DNA from: Rhodococcus sp. AW25M09 | Lineage (GTDB): Bacteria > Actinomycetota > Actinomycetes > Mycobacteriales > Mycobacteriaceae | DNA length: 64,000 nucleotides | Direction: 5' to 3' | Assembly: GCF_000333955.1 (NCBI RefSeq) | Contig: NZ_CAPS01000051.1 | Span: forward strand, 33,375-97,374 | Shown: piece after piece, positions 25,322-39,427 of the stretch | Position numbering within the stretch: the stretch's first letter is position 1 | Layout of the letters: every line of letters starts with the position of its first letter | Translations under genes and position numbers: made by a program | The notes under the pieces: generated by a model | The model's input: only the letters and a program-made list of their open reading frames with translations | Databases searched by the model: none | Told to the model about the DNA's origin: nothing

Positions 25322-27898
25322 ATGACTGACACAACTATCGATTTTTCCGTGCTGGAATCCCGGTCCGGTCGATCGGGCTTTGCCGAGCACGTCAATCCCG
25401 AACTGTATCGCTTGTTGTCTGCGCTGAACCTGGATCGCGAGTACGTGCGCGGCGACGGGACGGTCCTGTTCGACGCCTCGGGCCGACGCTATCTCGACTT
25501 CGCGGGGGCGTACGGAGCCCTTCCGTTCGGGCACGGTCCCACTCCGATCTGGCAGGCGGTCAACGACGTTCGCTGCAGCGGGGAGGCAATTTTCGTGCAG
25601 CCCTCGGTGCTGAGCGCGGCCGGTGAATTGGCAGATCGGTTGGGGCGCATGGCCCCAGAGGGGTTGACGCGAACGACGTTCGTCAACAGTGGTACCGAGG
25701 CGACGGAGGTCGCGCTCAAGATCGCCCGAGCGCACACCGGGCGGCTGGGTGTGCTGACCACCGCGAACAGCTTCCACGGTAAGACCCTCGGTGCCTTGTC
25801 TGCGACGGGAAACATCAAGTATCAGAACGGTTTCGGCGCTCCGGTCGAGGGATTCGATCATATCGAGTTCGGGGATTCGGATGCGCTCGACGCGGCCCTG
25901 GCGGCAGCACCCGGGCATTATGCAGTGTTTCTGGTGGAGCCGATTCAGGGTGAGGGTGGAGTGGTGTGCCCGCCCGACGGATACCTGCGCCGCGTGCGGG
26001 AGATCTGCGATCGGCACGGGGTGCTCATGGCACTCGACGAGGTGCAGACCGGGCTCGGCCGGACGGGCCGGATGTTCGCAGCCGAGCACGACGGCGTGGT
26101 GCCGGACATTCTGACTCTCGCCAAGGCGCTCGGCGGCGGAATCGTGCCGGTGGGCGCGGTGCTGAGCCGCCCGGAGTTGGTGGGGGAGAGCTTCGCGCTA
26201 CGACACACGTCGACCTTCGCGGGGAACGCGTTGGCTGCACGGGTGGGTATCGCGGTACTCGACGAACTGACTCGGGATGGCTGCGCGGTGGTGGAGAATG
26301 CGGCGGTACTCGGCCATCGGCTGAAGAACGATCTGAGCGCGCTGGCCGAGAAGTATCCGTCGGTGGTCACCGAGGTACGCGGCCGCGGACTGTTGCTGGG
26401 CATCGAACTCACCGCGGACGTGAACTTCGTCGGACGGCAGTCGCTGCTCGGATCGATCGCAGATCAGCACAACCTCTCCGCGGTGATCTGCTCGTACCTG
26501 CTCAATGTCGAGGGGATCCGAGTGGCTCCGACTCTGTTCGGCAACAGGGTGATTCGCATCGAGCCGCCGCTCACGGTGTCCGGGGTGCAGTGCTCGCGTC
26601 TGGTCGCCGCGCTGGACCGGGCGTTGGGCTACGCGGCAGCCGGAGACATGGACGGATTGTTCGGGCACCTGTTGGGCCGTCCGACCGTCGCCACGCCGCC
26701 TGCCCTCGCGGCGCTGCGTCCCGGGCGTACCCCCGACATCGCGGTACGGCCCACCGATCGACGTTTCGCGTTCATCGCGCATCCCCTCGATCTCGGGTTC
26801 TTCGCGGCATTCGACCCGGCGCTCGAGGTGTTCGACGACTCCGAGCGACAGGACTTGCTCGAGCGGTTCGCGGCGTCGACGTCCGAGCTCGAACCCGCGT
26901 CGTTCGTCATCGGCAGCGGCCGGGTCGTCGGAGGCGGGGACGCGACGGCGCACGGTGATCTGATAGGGCTGCCGTACACCTCTCAGCAGTTGCTGCAGCT
27001 GCCGACCCAGCGTGCGCTGGCAGTGGTGGGCGGTGCCGTCGAACTGGCGATCTCACGCGGTGCAACGGTCGTCGGGTTGGGCGGTTATTCATCGGTGATC
27101 ACCGGGAACGGGCTGGGTCTCGGAGTAACAGCTCGGCCGATCACCACTGGCAACACGTTCACCGCCGCGGCGAGTCTGCGGGCTGTTCGACGCGTGTGCC
27201 GTGAACGCGGTATCGATGTCGGGCGGGCGAGGGTGACGATTCTCGGCGCTGCCGGAGCGATCGGTCGGACCATCGGCAGGCAGTTGGCCGGCGAAGTCGG
27301 GAGTATTGCGTTGGTCGGTAGGCAGGGTGAGAGTTCGGTCATCGCTCCGAAGTTGTGGGCCGCGGCGCAGGAGATGGTGGCCGGCGCGAGGGCCGGCTCC
27401 GGCTCGGGGGATCTCGCGGTTGCTGCCGATACGGTCGGTGGTGACTTGGATGATCTGATCAGGTCGCAGCACATCGAGTTCTTCACCGATCCCGTTGTTG
27501 CGGTGAAGGATTCGTTGATCGTGATCGCTGCGACATCTGCACCGCATGCGCTGATCGATCCGACGGACCTGATGGAGGGTGCCATCGTGTGCGATGTTGC
27601 GCAGCCCCCGAACATCGGCCGTGACGTGCGAGGTGAGCGGCCGGACGTGACGGTGTTCGACGGCGGCATCGTTCGGGTGCCGTCGGGTTCGGATTTCGGG
27701 TTGACCTACGGGTTGGCTCCCGGCCTGACGTACGCCTGCATGGCCGAGACGATGCTGATTGCGCTGTCGGGAGAGTTCGGACTCCGCAGCATCGGTACCA
27801 GTCTCGACGGTGACAGCGTCGAGAGATTGGGCGAGCTGGCCGACGTCCACGGGTTCGCACTCGCGGAAGCCACGCGCTGGCGCGAAGGCAGTCAGTAG
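25322..27898 (+). CDS. Class III aminotransferase fused to acyl-ACP-reductase-like domain
   Basis: An 858-residue two-part enzyme. Residues about 15-435 are a PLP fold-type I class III aminotransferase with YLDFAGAYGALPFGH, a Gly/Thr phosphate site (NSGTEATE), DEVQTG, and the Schiff-base Lys268 in LAKALGGG. Residues about 480-835 resemble long-chain acyl-ACP reductase (AAR): VGLGGYSSVI, TTGNTFTAA, the NADPH loop GAAGAIG (642-648), and an ACMAETML motif whose Cys806 aligns with the AAR nucleophile. The expected chemistry is acyl thioester to enzyme-bound aldehyde to primary amine, by inference. ATG 25322 is favoured since GGAG lies 10 bases before; ATG 25313 is too close to it. The gene stands alone downstream of the mce terminator and overlaps a convergent MMPL gene by 7 bp. 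Confidence 0.8.
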   Translation: MTDTTIDFSVLESRSGRSGFAEHVNPELYRLLSALNLDREYVRGDGTVLFDASGRRYLDFAGAYGALPFGHGPTPIWQAVNDVRCSGEAIFVQPSVLSAAGELADRLGRMAPEGLTRTTFVNSGTEATEVALKIARAHTGRLGVLTTANSFHGKTLGALSATGNIKYQNGFGAPVEGFDHIEFGDSDALDAALAAAPGHYAVFLVEPIQGEGGVVCPPDGYLRRVREICDRHGVLMALDEVQTGLGRTGRMFAAEHDGVVPDILTLAKALGGGIVPVGAVLSRPELVGESFALRHTSTFAGNALAARVGIAVLDELTRDGCAVVENAAVLGHRLKNDLSALAEKYPSVVTEVRGRGLLLGIELTADVNFVGRQSLLGSIADQHNLSAVICSYLLNVEGIRVAPTLFGNRVIRIEPPLTVSGVQCSRLVAALDRALGYAAAGDMDGLFGHLLGRPTVATPPALAALRPGRTPDIAVRPTDRRFAFIAHPLDLGFFAAFDPALEVFDDSERQDLLERFAASTSELEPASFVIGSGRVVGGGDATAHGDLIGLPYTSQQLLQLPTQRALAVVGGAVELAISRGATVVGLGGYSSVITGNGLGLGVTARPITTGNTFTAAASLRAVRRVCRERGIDVGRARVTILGAAGAIGRTIGRQLAGEVGSIALVGRQGESSVIAPKLWAAAQEMVAGARAGSGSGDLAVAADTVGGDLDDLIRSQHIEFFTDPVVAVKDSLIVIAATSAPHALIDPTDLMEGAIVCDVAQPPNIGRDVRGERPDVTVFDGGIVRVPSGSDFGLTYGLAPGLTYACMAETMLIALSGEFGLRSIGTSLDGDSVERLGELADVHGFALAEATRWREGSQ

Positions 27899-30063
27899 TC
27901 GACCGGGTCCGGGGTCCGCGCCACTCGGTGTACCCCGGACCCGTCGTCGTCGGTGGATCCCGATCGTCTCGGGGTGGGATGGAGCCACCAGTTCGCATGT
28001 CCCATCAGTGTGACGAGGGCAGGCACCAGCATCATTCGCACGATGGTGGCGTCGATGAGGAGCCCGACGATGATGCCGACGCCGACGAGTCGCATCATGG
28101 ACAGTTCCGACAACGAGAAGAACGCGGTGACGGTGATCAGCAGTAGCGCAGCGGCTGTCACGACACGTCCGGTGCGCGCTGCTCCGATGCGTACCGCTTC
28201 TCGGGTGGTGGCACCGTTGTCATGGGCCTCGACGATGCGCGAGAGCAGAAAGATCTCGTAGTCGGTGGACAGGCCGAACACCACTGCCATGATGAGGATG
28301 CTCATCGTGGACTGCAGCGGCCCAGGCGTGACGCCGATCGCTCCGGCACCGTTGCCGTCGTGGAAGATCCAGGTGAGCACGCCGAACGTGGCACCCAGGC
28401 TGACTATCGCCATCGCAATCGCTTTGAGGCTGAGCACGATCGAACGGAACGCCAGTGTCGTCATGGTGAACGTGGCCAACACCATGATGGCCAACATCCA
28501 CGGAATGGTGGAGTAGATCGCAGCGATGCCGTCCTCGCTCGCTGCGGTGCTGCCGCCCACTCGCAGCGTGGTCCCGGTGGGGGCGGGAATCGACCTGATC
28601 CGGTCGAGAGTGGCGAGTGCACCCGGGGTGCGGTCGGCCGAGGTCATGATGGCGTCGACCACGGCCAGATTGTCGGCGGCACCGCCGGGAATCACTGCCG
28701 CGACACCGTCCGCGCGGCCGATGGCAGCGGTGACTTCTGCGATGGCATTCGGGCTCGGCGGTGCACCGGTATCCGATTCGATGAGGACGGTGACGCCGGT
28801 GTTGGTGAGCGTGAAATCGGTGAACAACTTCTCTGTGGCGATGCGGGCAGGTGCGCCCCGAGGCAGGCCCGTGTGGTCGAGGTCTCCCAGCGCGACCCCC
28901 GAGACAGGGGCGCTGAGCACGGCCAGCACACCGATGATGGCGACCGCAACGAGGATCGGCCTGCGCATCACCCGGTCGGCGACAGTGCCCCAGAACTTCT
29001 GCGCCCGCGCGTCGCCGCGGTCGATCGCGCCCGTGCGCCAACTCAGCGAATCGATGCGGGGTCCGAGGAGGGCGAGCGCGGCCGGAAGGGCGGTCAGCGA
29101 GATCACCGCGGCGACGGCGACAGCGGCAATGCCGCCGAAGCCCAGCGAGCGGATCATCGCCTGCGGGAAGACCAGCATGCCGATGAACCCACAGACCAGC
29201 AACAGGGCCGAAAACGCCACGGTGCGGCCGGCCGTGGACATCGTGCGGCGCACCGCAGCTGCCGTTCCGCGGCCGCTGCGAACCTCCTCGCGACACCGCG
29301 TGAGCACGAACAGGCTGTAGTCGACGGCCATTCCCAGTCCGACGAGGGACGCGATATTGGTGGCGAATACCGACACCTCGGTGACGCTGTTCAATGCTCT
29401 GAGAACGGTCAGTGAGGCCAGCACGCTGAGGCCGCCGATCACCAGAGGAATCGCTGCGGCGACGAGTCCACCGAAGATGAGCAGCAGCAGCACCAGCAGA
29501 ATGGGGAAGGTGATGGTCTCGGCTCGCACCAGATCTGCGCGTGCTTGCTCGTTGTACGCGTCGGCGATGGCCGAGAATCCACCGAACTGCACGGTCACGC
29601 CGTCGATCGTCAACTGCTCGCGCAGGTCCTGATAGGTCTTGATGCGCCGATCCTCGTCGCCGGTCAGAATCAGTACGGCGAGGGCCGACTGCCCGTCCGA
29701 CGAACGCATGCCGGGGGCGAAGGTATCGGGCACCGTCCAGTAGGTGATGGGATCGCGAGCCAGTGCGGACTCGTCGATGGTGCTCAGGCCGGCTGTTACG
29801 GTCTCGCCGATCTGGTCGACCGTTCGTCCGTCCGTCGGGGTGTAGACCACCGCGATGTCCGGAACGTCACGACCGAAGCGGGATTCGACCAGCGCGTCGA
29901 CCCGGGCCGACTCGCTACCCGGGTCGCTGTAGCCGCCGAGACTGAGCTCGTCGACCACGCCCAGTCCCCATACACCCGAGACGAGAACGGCCGCGACGAC
30001 CGTCGTCAGTACCCACCGCGCACGCGTGATGACGAAGTCGACGACGGGCGCACCCCTGTTCAC
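27892..30063 (-). CDS. MMPL/RND family transporter
   Basis: A 723-residue exporter with the two-fold RND layout. It has an N-terminal helix (about 13-32), a periplasmic domain, the GLGMAVDYSLFVLTRCREE helix, a second periplasmic domain, and GLSTDYEIFLLSRI in the second half. The GTG at 30063 reads NRGAPVVDFVITRARW, a typical MMPL start. The open frame runs on to 30258 but that upstream part has no membrane character. It lies back to back with the rpoB promoter region and ends convergently into the aminotransferase fusion. The substrate is unknown; lipid export is typical. Confidence 0.88.
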   Translation of the reverse strand: MNRGAPVVDFVITRARWVLTTVVAAVLVSGVWGLGVVDELSLGGYSDPGSESARVDALVESRFGRDVPDIAVVYTPTDGRTVDQIGETVTAGLSTIDESALARDPITYWTVPDTFAPGMRSSDGQSALAVLILTGDEDRRIKTYQDLREQLTIDGVTVQFGGFSAIADAYNEQARADLVRAETITFPILLVLLLLIFGGLVAAAIPLVIGGLSVLASLTVLRALNSVTEVSVFATNIASLVGLGMAVDYSLFVLTRCREEVRSGRGTAAAVRRTMSTAGRTVAFSALLLVCGFIGMLVFPQAMIRSLGFGGIAAVAVAAVISLTALPAALALLGPRIDSLSWRTGAIDRGDARAQKFWGTVADRVMRRPILVAVAIIGVLAVLSAPVSGVALGDLDHTGLPRGAPARIATEKLFTDFTLTNTGVTVLIESDTGAPPSPNAIAEVTAAIGRADGVAAVIPGGAADNLAVVDAIMTSADRTPGALATLDRIRSIPAPTGTTLRVGGSTAASEDGIAAIYSTIPWMLAIMVLATFTMTTLAFRSIVLSLKAIAMAIVSLGATFGVLTWIFHDGNGAGAIGVTPGPLQSTMSILIMAVVFGLSTDYEIFLLSRIVEAHDNGATTREAVRIGAARTGRVVTAAALLLITVTAFFSLSELSMMRLVGVGIIVGLLIDATIVRMMLVPALVTLMGHANWWLHPTPRRSGSTDDDGSGVHRVARTPDPVDY

Positions 30064-30758
30064 GTCGTCCAGCCGGGCGTGACGTGCCACGAGCGGAGCC
30101 CGTCGTGAACCTCGACGCGGACTCTGAATCCGGCGTCGACCGCTGCCACCGTGACCATGTCGTCCCCCCGCGAGACGTGAATCGAGTGCTGCGTGAATAT
30201 GCCTGTGGCACTGAAGAAAAAGCGTCCGACCGTACATCCGGTCACGCGACGACGCCACCCCCGTTGCGACAGAAGAAATACAATCAGACCTCGGGCTCGA
30301 TTGCTAGACCTCCGACGGATTCGCGCGGACCTCTTGACGAAGGAAGGCGCAGGGGTCACTCTTGTCGTTGAAGGAGCACCCCGTGGTGACGACCGCACTC
30401 GATCGTCTTCCGCAGCTTCCAGTTCGCTGTCGTTTGCTGTTCGACGCGCTGCCGCTTTCTGGTCCGACACGCTGCTGCCGACTCGACGCGCGAATCGATC
30501 CCGGGTGCTACTTTTGATGCCCCCGTTGCGCTCTGCGCACATTTGGGGTATCTTTGGACGTTGCGCTGGCTGCCTCCTGTCCACCTCTCGATCGCTGTTA
30601 CCCGAAGCCTCGTTTTCGGGCCGCTGTGATGGGGATTCGGTCTGGTTGCGACCAGCCGAAATTCGCCCCACATATAGCAAACAGATACAGCGGCGGTCGC
30701 CATGTCGTTTAGATTGACAGAACGGCGCGACCCGCGTGAGGTGCTGGAAGGACGCATC
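30064..30758 (+). promoter_or_regulatory. rpoB: Long upstream region and promoter of rpoB-rpoC
   Basis: About 695 bp with no convincing gene. The best promoter is TTGCGC (30526-30531), a 17-bp spacer and TATCTT (30549-30554), giving a leader of about 200 bases to the TTG start. Another -10-like TACAAT lies at 30279-30284 without a -35. Small open frames here lack ribosome sites. Long untranslated regions before rpoB are known in mycobacteria. Confidence 0.5.
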
Positions 30759-33700
30759 TTGGCAGTCTCTAGCCAGACCAAGGCAGTTGTCGGAACACCG
30801 GGAGCCCCGAGGAGGGTTTCGTTCGCGAACATTCGCGAGCCGTTGGAGGTACCCGGTCTCCTCGATGTACAGACGGATTCGTTCGAATGGCTGGTAGGTG
30901 CGCAGAGTTGGCGTGACCGTGCAGCCGCCCGCGGAGACAGCAGTGTCGCCGGTGGACTCGAGGACATCCTGACCGAGCTCTCTCCGATCGAGGACTTCTC
31001 GGGCTCGATGTCGCTCTCCTTCTCCGACCCACGATTCGACGAGGTCAAGGCCTCGACCGATGAGTGCAAGGACAAGGACATGACGTACGCAGCACCGCTG
31101 TTCGTCACGGCCGAGTTCATCAACAACAACACCGGTGAGATCAAGAGCCAGACGGTCTTCATGGGTGACTTCCCGATGATGACCGACAAGGGCACCTTCA
31201 TCATCAACGGCACCGAGCGAGTCGTCGTCTCGCAGCTGGTGCGTTCTCCGGGCGTCTACTTCGATCATTCGATCGACAAGACCACCGAGAAGGATCTGCA
31301 CAGCGTCAAGGTCATTCCCGGCCGTGGTGCTTGGCTCGAGTTCGACGTCGACAAGCGCGACACCGTCGGTGTCCGTATCGACCGCAAGCGTCGTCAGCCC
31401 GTCACGGTGCTGCTGAAGGCTCTCGGCTGGTCCACCGAGCAGATCACGGAGCGCTTCGGCTTCTCCGAGATCCTCATGGCGACGCTGGAGAAGGACAACA
31501 CCGCCGGTACCGACGAGGCTCTCCTCGACATCTACCGCAAGCTGCGTCCGGGCGAGCCGCCGACCAAGGAGTCGGCGCAGACCCTGCTGGAGAACCTGTT
31601 CTTCAAGGACAAGCGTTACGACCTCGCTCGCGTGGGTCGCTACAAGATCAACAAGAAGCTCGGCCTCAACTCGGGTCAGCCCATCGTGGCGTCGACCCTC
31701 ACCGAGGAAGACATCGTCGCGACCATCGAGTACCTGGTGCGTCTGCACGCAGGTGAGACCTCGATGACCGCACCCGACGGCGTCGAGGTTCCGGTAGAGG
31801 TCGACGACATCGACCACTTCGGTAACCGTCGTCTGCGTACCGTCGGCGAGCTGATCCAGAACCAGATCCGCGTGGGCCTGTCCCGCATGGAGCGCGTCGT
31901 GCGCGAACGTATGACGACTCAGGACGTCGAGGCCATCACGCCGCAGACCCTGATCAACATTCGTCCCGTCGTCGCTGCGATCAAGGAGTTCTTCGGAACC
32001 TCCCAGCTCTCGCAGTTCATGGACCAGAACAACCCGCTGTCGGGTCTGACGCACAAGCGTCGCCTGTCGGCACTGGGACCCGGCGGTCTCTCTCGTGAGC
32101 GCGCCGGCCTCGAGGTCCGCGACGTGCACCCCTCGCACTACGGCCGCATGTGCCCCATCGAGACCCCGGAAGGCCCGAACATCGGCCTGATCGGATCGCT
32201 CTCGGTGTACGCACGCGTCAATCCGTTCGGCTTCATCGAGACCCCGTACCGCAAGGTCGTCGACGGGCAGGTGACCGACGATGTCGATTACCTGACTGCC
32301 GACGAGGAGGATCGCCACACGCTCGCGCAGGCGAACTCTCCGGTCGACGATTCGGGCCACTTCATCGAGGACAAGATTCTCGTTCGTCGTAAGGGTGGAG
32401 AGGTCGAGTTCGTCTCGTCCGACGACATCGACTACATGGACGTCTCGCCTCGTCAGATGGTGTCCGTCGCAACCGCGATGATTCCGTTCCTCGAGCACGA
32501 CGATGCCAACCGTGCCCTGATGGGCGCGAACATGCAGCGTCAGGCTGTTCCGCTGGTTCGGAGCGAGGCTCCGATCGTCGGTACCGGCATGGAGTTGCGT
32601 GCCGCTGTCGACGCCGGTGACGTCGTCATCAGCGACAAGACCGGTGTCGTCGAAGAGGTCTCTGCCGACTACGTCACGGTCATGGCCGACGACGGATCGC
32701 GCAAGACCTACCGGATGCGCAAGTTCGCGCGCTCCAACCAGGGCACGTGCGCCAACCAGCGTCCGATCGTGGACGAGGGACAGCGCGTCGAGTCCGGCCA
32801 GGTCCTCGCCGACGGCCCCTGCACCGAGAACGGTGAGATGGCACTCGGAAAGAACCTGCTGCTGGCGATCATGCCGTGGGAGGGCCACAACTACGAGGAC
32901 GCGATCATCCTGTCGCAGCGCCTCGTGGAAGAGGACGTTCTCACCTCGATCCACATCGAGGAGCACGAGATCGATGCTCGCGACACCAAGCTCGGTGCCG
33001 AGGAGATCACTCGCGACATCCCGAACGTCTCCGACGAGGTTCTCGCGGACCTCGACGAGCGCGGCATCATCCGTATCGGTGCCGAGGTTCGTGACGGCGA
33101 CGTGCTGGTCGGAAAGGTCACGCCGAAGGGCGAGACCGAGCTGACCCCCGAAGAGCGCCTGCTGCGCGCCATCTTCGGTGAGAAGGCTCGCGAAGTTCGC
33201 GACACCTCGCTCAAGGTTCCGCACGGCGAGAACGGAAAGGTCATCGGCATCCGCGTCTTCTCGCGCGACGACGACGACGATCTGCCTCCCGGCGTCAACG
33301 AGCTGGTACGCGTCTACGTGGCTCAGAAGCGCAAGATCCAGGACGGCGACAAGCTCGCCGGCCGCCACGGCAACAAGGGCGTCATCGGCAAGATCCTCCC
33401 GCAGGAGGACATGCCGTTCCTGCCCGACGGCACCCCGATCGACATCATCCTCAACACCCACGGTGTGCCGCGTCGTATGAACATCGGTCAGGTCCTCGAA
33501 ACCCACCTGGGTTGGATCGGCAAGACCGGTTGGAACGTTCAGATCGCCACGGACGGCACCAAGCCCGATTGGGCCGAGCGTCTGCCCGAGGAGATGTTGG
33601 CGGCTCCGGCCGACAGCAACATCGCCACCCCGGTGTTCGACGGTGCCAAGGAAAATCAGCTCGCCGGCCTGCTGGAGAGCACGATTCCCAACCGCGACGG

Positions 33701-34247
33701 CGAGCAGATGGTCGGATCCGACGGAAAGGCCACCTTGTTCGACGGCCGCTCCGGCGAGCCGTTCCCGTACCCGGTGTCGGTGGGCTACATGTACATCATC
33801 AAGCTGCACCACTTGGTCGACGACAAGATCCACGCTCGTTCGACCGGGCCGTACTCGATGATCACGCAGCAGCCCCTCGGTGGTAAGGCCCAGTTCGGTG
33901 GACAGCGCTTCGGTGAGATGGAGTGCTGGGCCATGCAGGCCTACGGTGCCGCGTACACGCTGCAGGAGCTTCTCACCATCAAGTCGGACGACGTTGTCGG
34001 CCGCGTGAAGGTGTACGAGGCGATCGTCAAGGGCGAGAACATTCCCGAGCCCGGTATCCCCGAGTCCTTCAAGGTGCTCCTCAAGGAGCTCCAGTCGCTG
34101 TGCCTCAACGTGGAGGTGCTGTCCTCGGACGGTGCAGCCATCACGATGGCCGACGGTGACGACGAAGACCTCGAGCGTGCCGCAGCCAACCTGGGAATCA
34201 ACCTCTCCCGCAACGAAGCTGCCACGGTCGACGATCTCGCTCAGTAG
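30759..34247 (+). CDS. rpoB: DNA-directed RNA polymerase beta subunit
   Basis: About 1162 residues, essentially collinear with mycobacterial RpoB from [15 protein letters not shown] onward. TTG 30759 is chosen because GGAAGGA lies 6 bases upstream and because M. tuberculosis RpoB begins at the equivalent position. GTG or ATG (30702) starts upstream are possible and add up to 19 residues. The rifampicin-resistance region (about 31995-32085) has wild-type Asp, His and Ser in FMDQNN and [10 protein letters not shown], so it reads as rifampicin sensitive. It ends 96 bp before rpoC. Confidence 0.97.
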   Translation: MAVSSQTKAVVGTPGAPRRVSFANIREPLEVPGLLDVQTDSFEWLVGAQSWRDRAAARGDSSVAGGLEDILTELSPIEDFSGSMSLSFSDPRFDEVKASTDECKDKDMTYAAPLFVTAEFINNNTGEIKSQTVFMGDFPMMTDKGTFIINGTERVVVSQLVRSPGVYFDHSIDKTTEKDLHSVKVIPGRGAWLEFDVDKRDTVGVRIDRKRRQPVTVLLKALGWSTEQITERFGFSEILMATLEKDNTAGTDEALLDIYRKLRPGEPPTKESAQTLLENLFFKDKRYDLARVGRYKINKKLGLNSGQPIVASTLTEEDIVATIEYLVRLHAGETSMTAPDGVEVPVEVDDIDHFGNRRLRTVGELIQNQIRVGLSRMERVVRERMTTQDVEAITPQTLINIRPVVAAIKEFFGTSQLSQFMDQNNPLSGLTHKRRLSALGPGGLSRERAGLEVRDVHPSHYGRMCPIETPEGPNIGLIGSLSVYARVNPFGFIETPYRKVVDGQVTDDVDYLTADEEDRHTLAQANSPVDDSGHFIEDKILVRRKGGEVEFVSSDDIDYMDVSPRQMVSVATAMIPFLEHDDANRALMGANMQRQAVPLVRSEAPIVGTGMELRAAVDAGDVVISDKTGVVEEVSADYVTVMADDGSRKTYRMRKFARSNQGTCANQRPIVDEGQRVESGQVLADGPCTENGEMALGKNLLLAIMPWEGHNYEDAIILSQRLVEEDVLTSIHIEEHEIDARDTKLGAEEITRDIPNVSDEVLADLDERGIIRIGAEVRDGDVLVGKVTPKGETELTPEERLLRAIFGEKAREVRDTSLKVPHGENGKVIGIRVFSRDDDDDLPPGVNELVRVYVAQKRKIQDGDKLAGRHGNKGVIGKILPQEDMPFLPDGTPIDIILNTHGVPRRMNIGQVLETHLGWIGKTGWNVQIATDGTKPDWAERLPEEMLAAPADSNIATPVFDGAKENQLAGLLESTIPNRDGEQMVGSDGKATLFDGRSGEPFPYPVSVGYMYIIKLHHLVDDKIHARSTGPYSMITQQPLGGKAQFGGQRFGEMECWAMQAYGAAYTLQELLTIKSDDVVGRVKVYEAIVKGENIPEPGIPESFKVLLKELQSLCLNVEVLSSDGAAITMADGDDEDLERAAANLGINLSRNEAATVDDLAQ

Positions 34248-34256
34248 TTCTGTGGT

Positions 34257-34287
34257 CTGCCGGATTCGCTCGAAGCGGATCCGGCAG
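34257..34287 (+). other. Stable hairpin between rpoB and rpoC
   Basis: CTGCCGGATTCGCT (34257-34270), loop CGA, AGCGGATCCGGCAG (34274-34287): a 14-bp stem with one G-U pair. It is followed by GCGTTTGTCTCATTT, a weak U-rich tail. It could act as a partial terminator/attenuator or a processing site that balances RpoB and RpoC. Confidence 0.6.
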
Positions 34288-34343
34288 GCGTTTGTCTCAT
34301 TTGCTCTTCCAGCACAACACCCATAACGGGGAAAGGAAGTTAC

Positions 34344-38300
<3,957 letters not shown>

Positions 38301-38377
38301 AGCGACTTCGTCGCATGTGCGCGGAACTTCGTAGCCCACTACGAATTTCCACTCACGACGACAGTGCTCCACAAACA

Positions 38378-38420
38378 GAGCCCCGCATCGACTTCGGTCG
38401 ATGCGGGGCTCTGTTGTTCG
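38378..38420 (+). terminator. Terminator of rpoB-rpoC
   Basis: GAGCCCCGCATCGAC, loop TTCG, GTCGATGCGGGGCTC: a 15-bp perfect stem closed by a stable UUCG tetraloop, followed by TGTTGTTCG. It is symmetrical enough to act also for the convergent SnoaL-like gene. Confidence 0.93.
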
Positions 38421-38467
38421 AGAGCTGTTGTTGTTCAGTAGCTGTTTCGTTGAACGAGCCGGCGACG

Positions 38468-38830
38468 CTAGGCCGAATCGACGAACGTGTACAGCTCGGT
38501 GATTCTGTTGTTTTTCGTGACGATGAAGTCCTGTCCGGTCGCGACGGGCGGGGCGTCGGGTGGCGACAGTGCCCAGGAGATGCGAGCGACGTCGCCCAGT
38601 TGCGCGGGTTCCACGGCGACGGTGAAGGTGAGGCCTACGGAATCCGCGAGTAGTGCACCGATGGCATCGATGACGGATTCGCGTCCGGTGGCGGTGTTCT
38701 CGGCGTCGTAGAACACCGCATCCGGGTCGTACAGGTCCTCGATGAGTTCGCGCCGTCGTGCGGAGTCGGTGGCGTTGAATACTTCGTCGACGTTCCGGCG
38801 CGCCAGCTCTGCGGGTGAATTCTGATTCAT
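38468..38830 (-). CDS. SnoaL-like/NTF2-fold polyketide-cyclase-type protein
   Basis: A 120-residue single-domain protein with the NTF2-like pattern: LIEDLYDPDAVFYDAENTATGRESV, then strands with FTVAVEPAQLGDVARISWAL, and a C-terminal NNRITELYTFVD. Such proteins are cyclases, isomerases or simply small binding proteins; no catalytic claim is made. ATG 38830 is chosen over the longer frame because it gives a normal domain start. It is divergent from a MarR regulator 78 bp away, whose operator-like palindrome lies in or next to its promoter, so it is probably the regulated target. Confidence 0.75.
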   Translation of the reverse strand: MNQNSPAELARRNVDEVFNATDSARRRELIEDLYDPDAVFYDAENTATGRESVIDAIGALLADSVGLTFTVAVEPAQLGDVARISWALSPPDAPPVATGQDFIVTKNNRITELYTFVDSA

Positions 38831-38900
38831 GCTGTGCCCCCTATGGTTGGTGAACAGGGGTTCGCACGGTCGCCTACCCCGAATCCAGCATCCCAGAAAG

Positions 38901-38918
38901 TACATGACATGTCACGTA
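38901..38918. promoter_or_regulatory. MarR-type operator overlapping the marR start codon
   Basis: TACATGACATGTCACGTA is an 18-bp inverted repeat with 16 matching positions and a perfect 10-bp core TGACATGTCA. It covers the ATG (38909) of the MarR gene and lies in the 78-bp gap to the divergent SnoaL-like gene. Size and symmetry fit a MarR dimer site giving autorepression. Confidence 0.6.
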
Positions 38919-39388
38919 AAAAGTCGGATGAGGCCTGGCTGACGCCGACCCAGCAATCGGCGTGGCGTGCCTACATGGGTCTGTCGCTGCAGATGACCTA
39001 CGAAATGAACCGGCAACTCACCGAGGATCACGGCCTCTCGCTCGCCGACTACTCGGTACTCGTCGCCCTTGCGGACAGTACGGACGGGTGTCGGCAGTTG
39101 ACCGGGCTTGCGAGCGAGATCGGCTGGGAACGAAGCCGACTCTCACACCATCTGACGCGCATGTGCACGCGCGGGCTGACCGAGCGACGCGCGTCGAATT
39201 CGGACGGCCGCGCGACCGATGCGGTGATCACCGATGTCGGTCGCGCGGCCCTGCTCGACGCGTCGCCCGGTCACGTGGCGCTGGTGCAGCGGTTGTTCTT
39301 TGCGGGACTGTCCGATTCCGATGTCGCAGTCCTCGGCGACACCCTCGGTCGCCTCAAAGCGCACGTCAAGGAAAACGGGAGCATCTAG
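38909..39388 (+). CDS. MarR family transcriptional regulator
   Basis: A 159-residue winged-helix regulator. The helix-turn-helix is in the RQLTGLASEIGWERSRLSHHLTRM region and the wing in RASNSDGRATDAVITDVGRAAL, flanked by dimerisation helices. ATG 38909 gives SRKKSDEAWLT, with AGAAAG 8 bases upstream; longer frames are less likely. Divergent orientation with the SnoaL-like gene and the palindrome at the start codon indicate local autoregulation. The inducer is unknown. Confidence 0.85.
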   Translation: MSRKKSDEAWLTPTQQSAWRAYMGLSLQMTYEMNRQLTEDHGLSLADYSVLVALADSTDGCRQLTGLASEIGWERSRLSHHLTRMCTRGLTERRASNSDGRATDAVITDVGRAALLDASPGHVALVQRLFFAGLSDSDVAVLGDTLGRLKAHVKENGSI

Positions 39389-39427
39389 GTACCAACCCGG
39401 TCCGAGCTGCGTTGTGACCGTGCTGCG

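Noticed and set aside
30084..30717. Two open frames of 95 and 174 codons upstream of rpoB
   Set aside because: No ribosome site, atypical composition, and they lie where a long rpoB leader and promoter are expected.
31995..32085. Possible rifampicin-resistance (rpoB2-like) signature
   Set aside because: The Asp, His and Ser positions in the resistance region are wild type.
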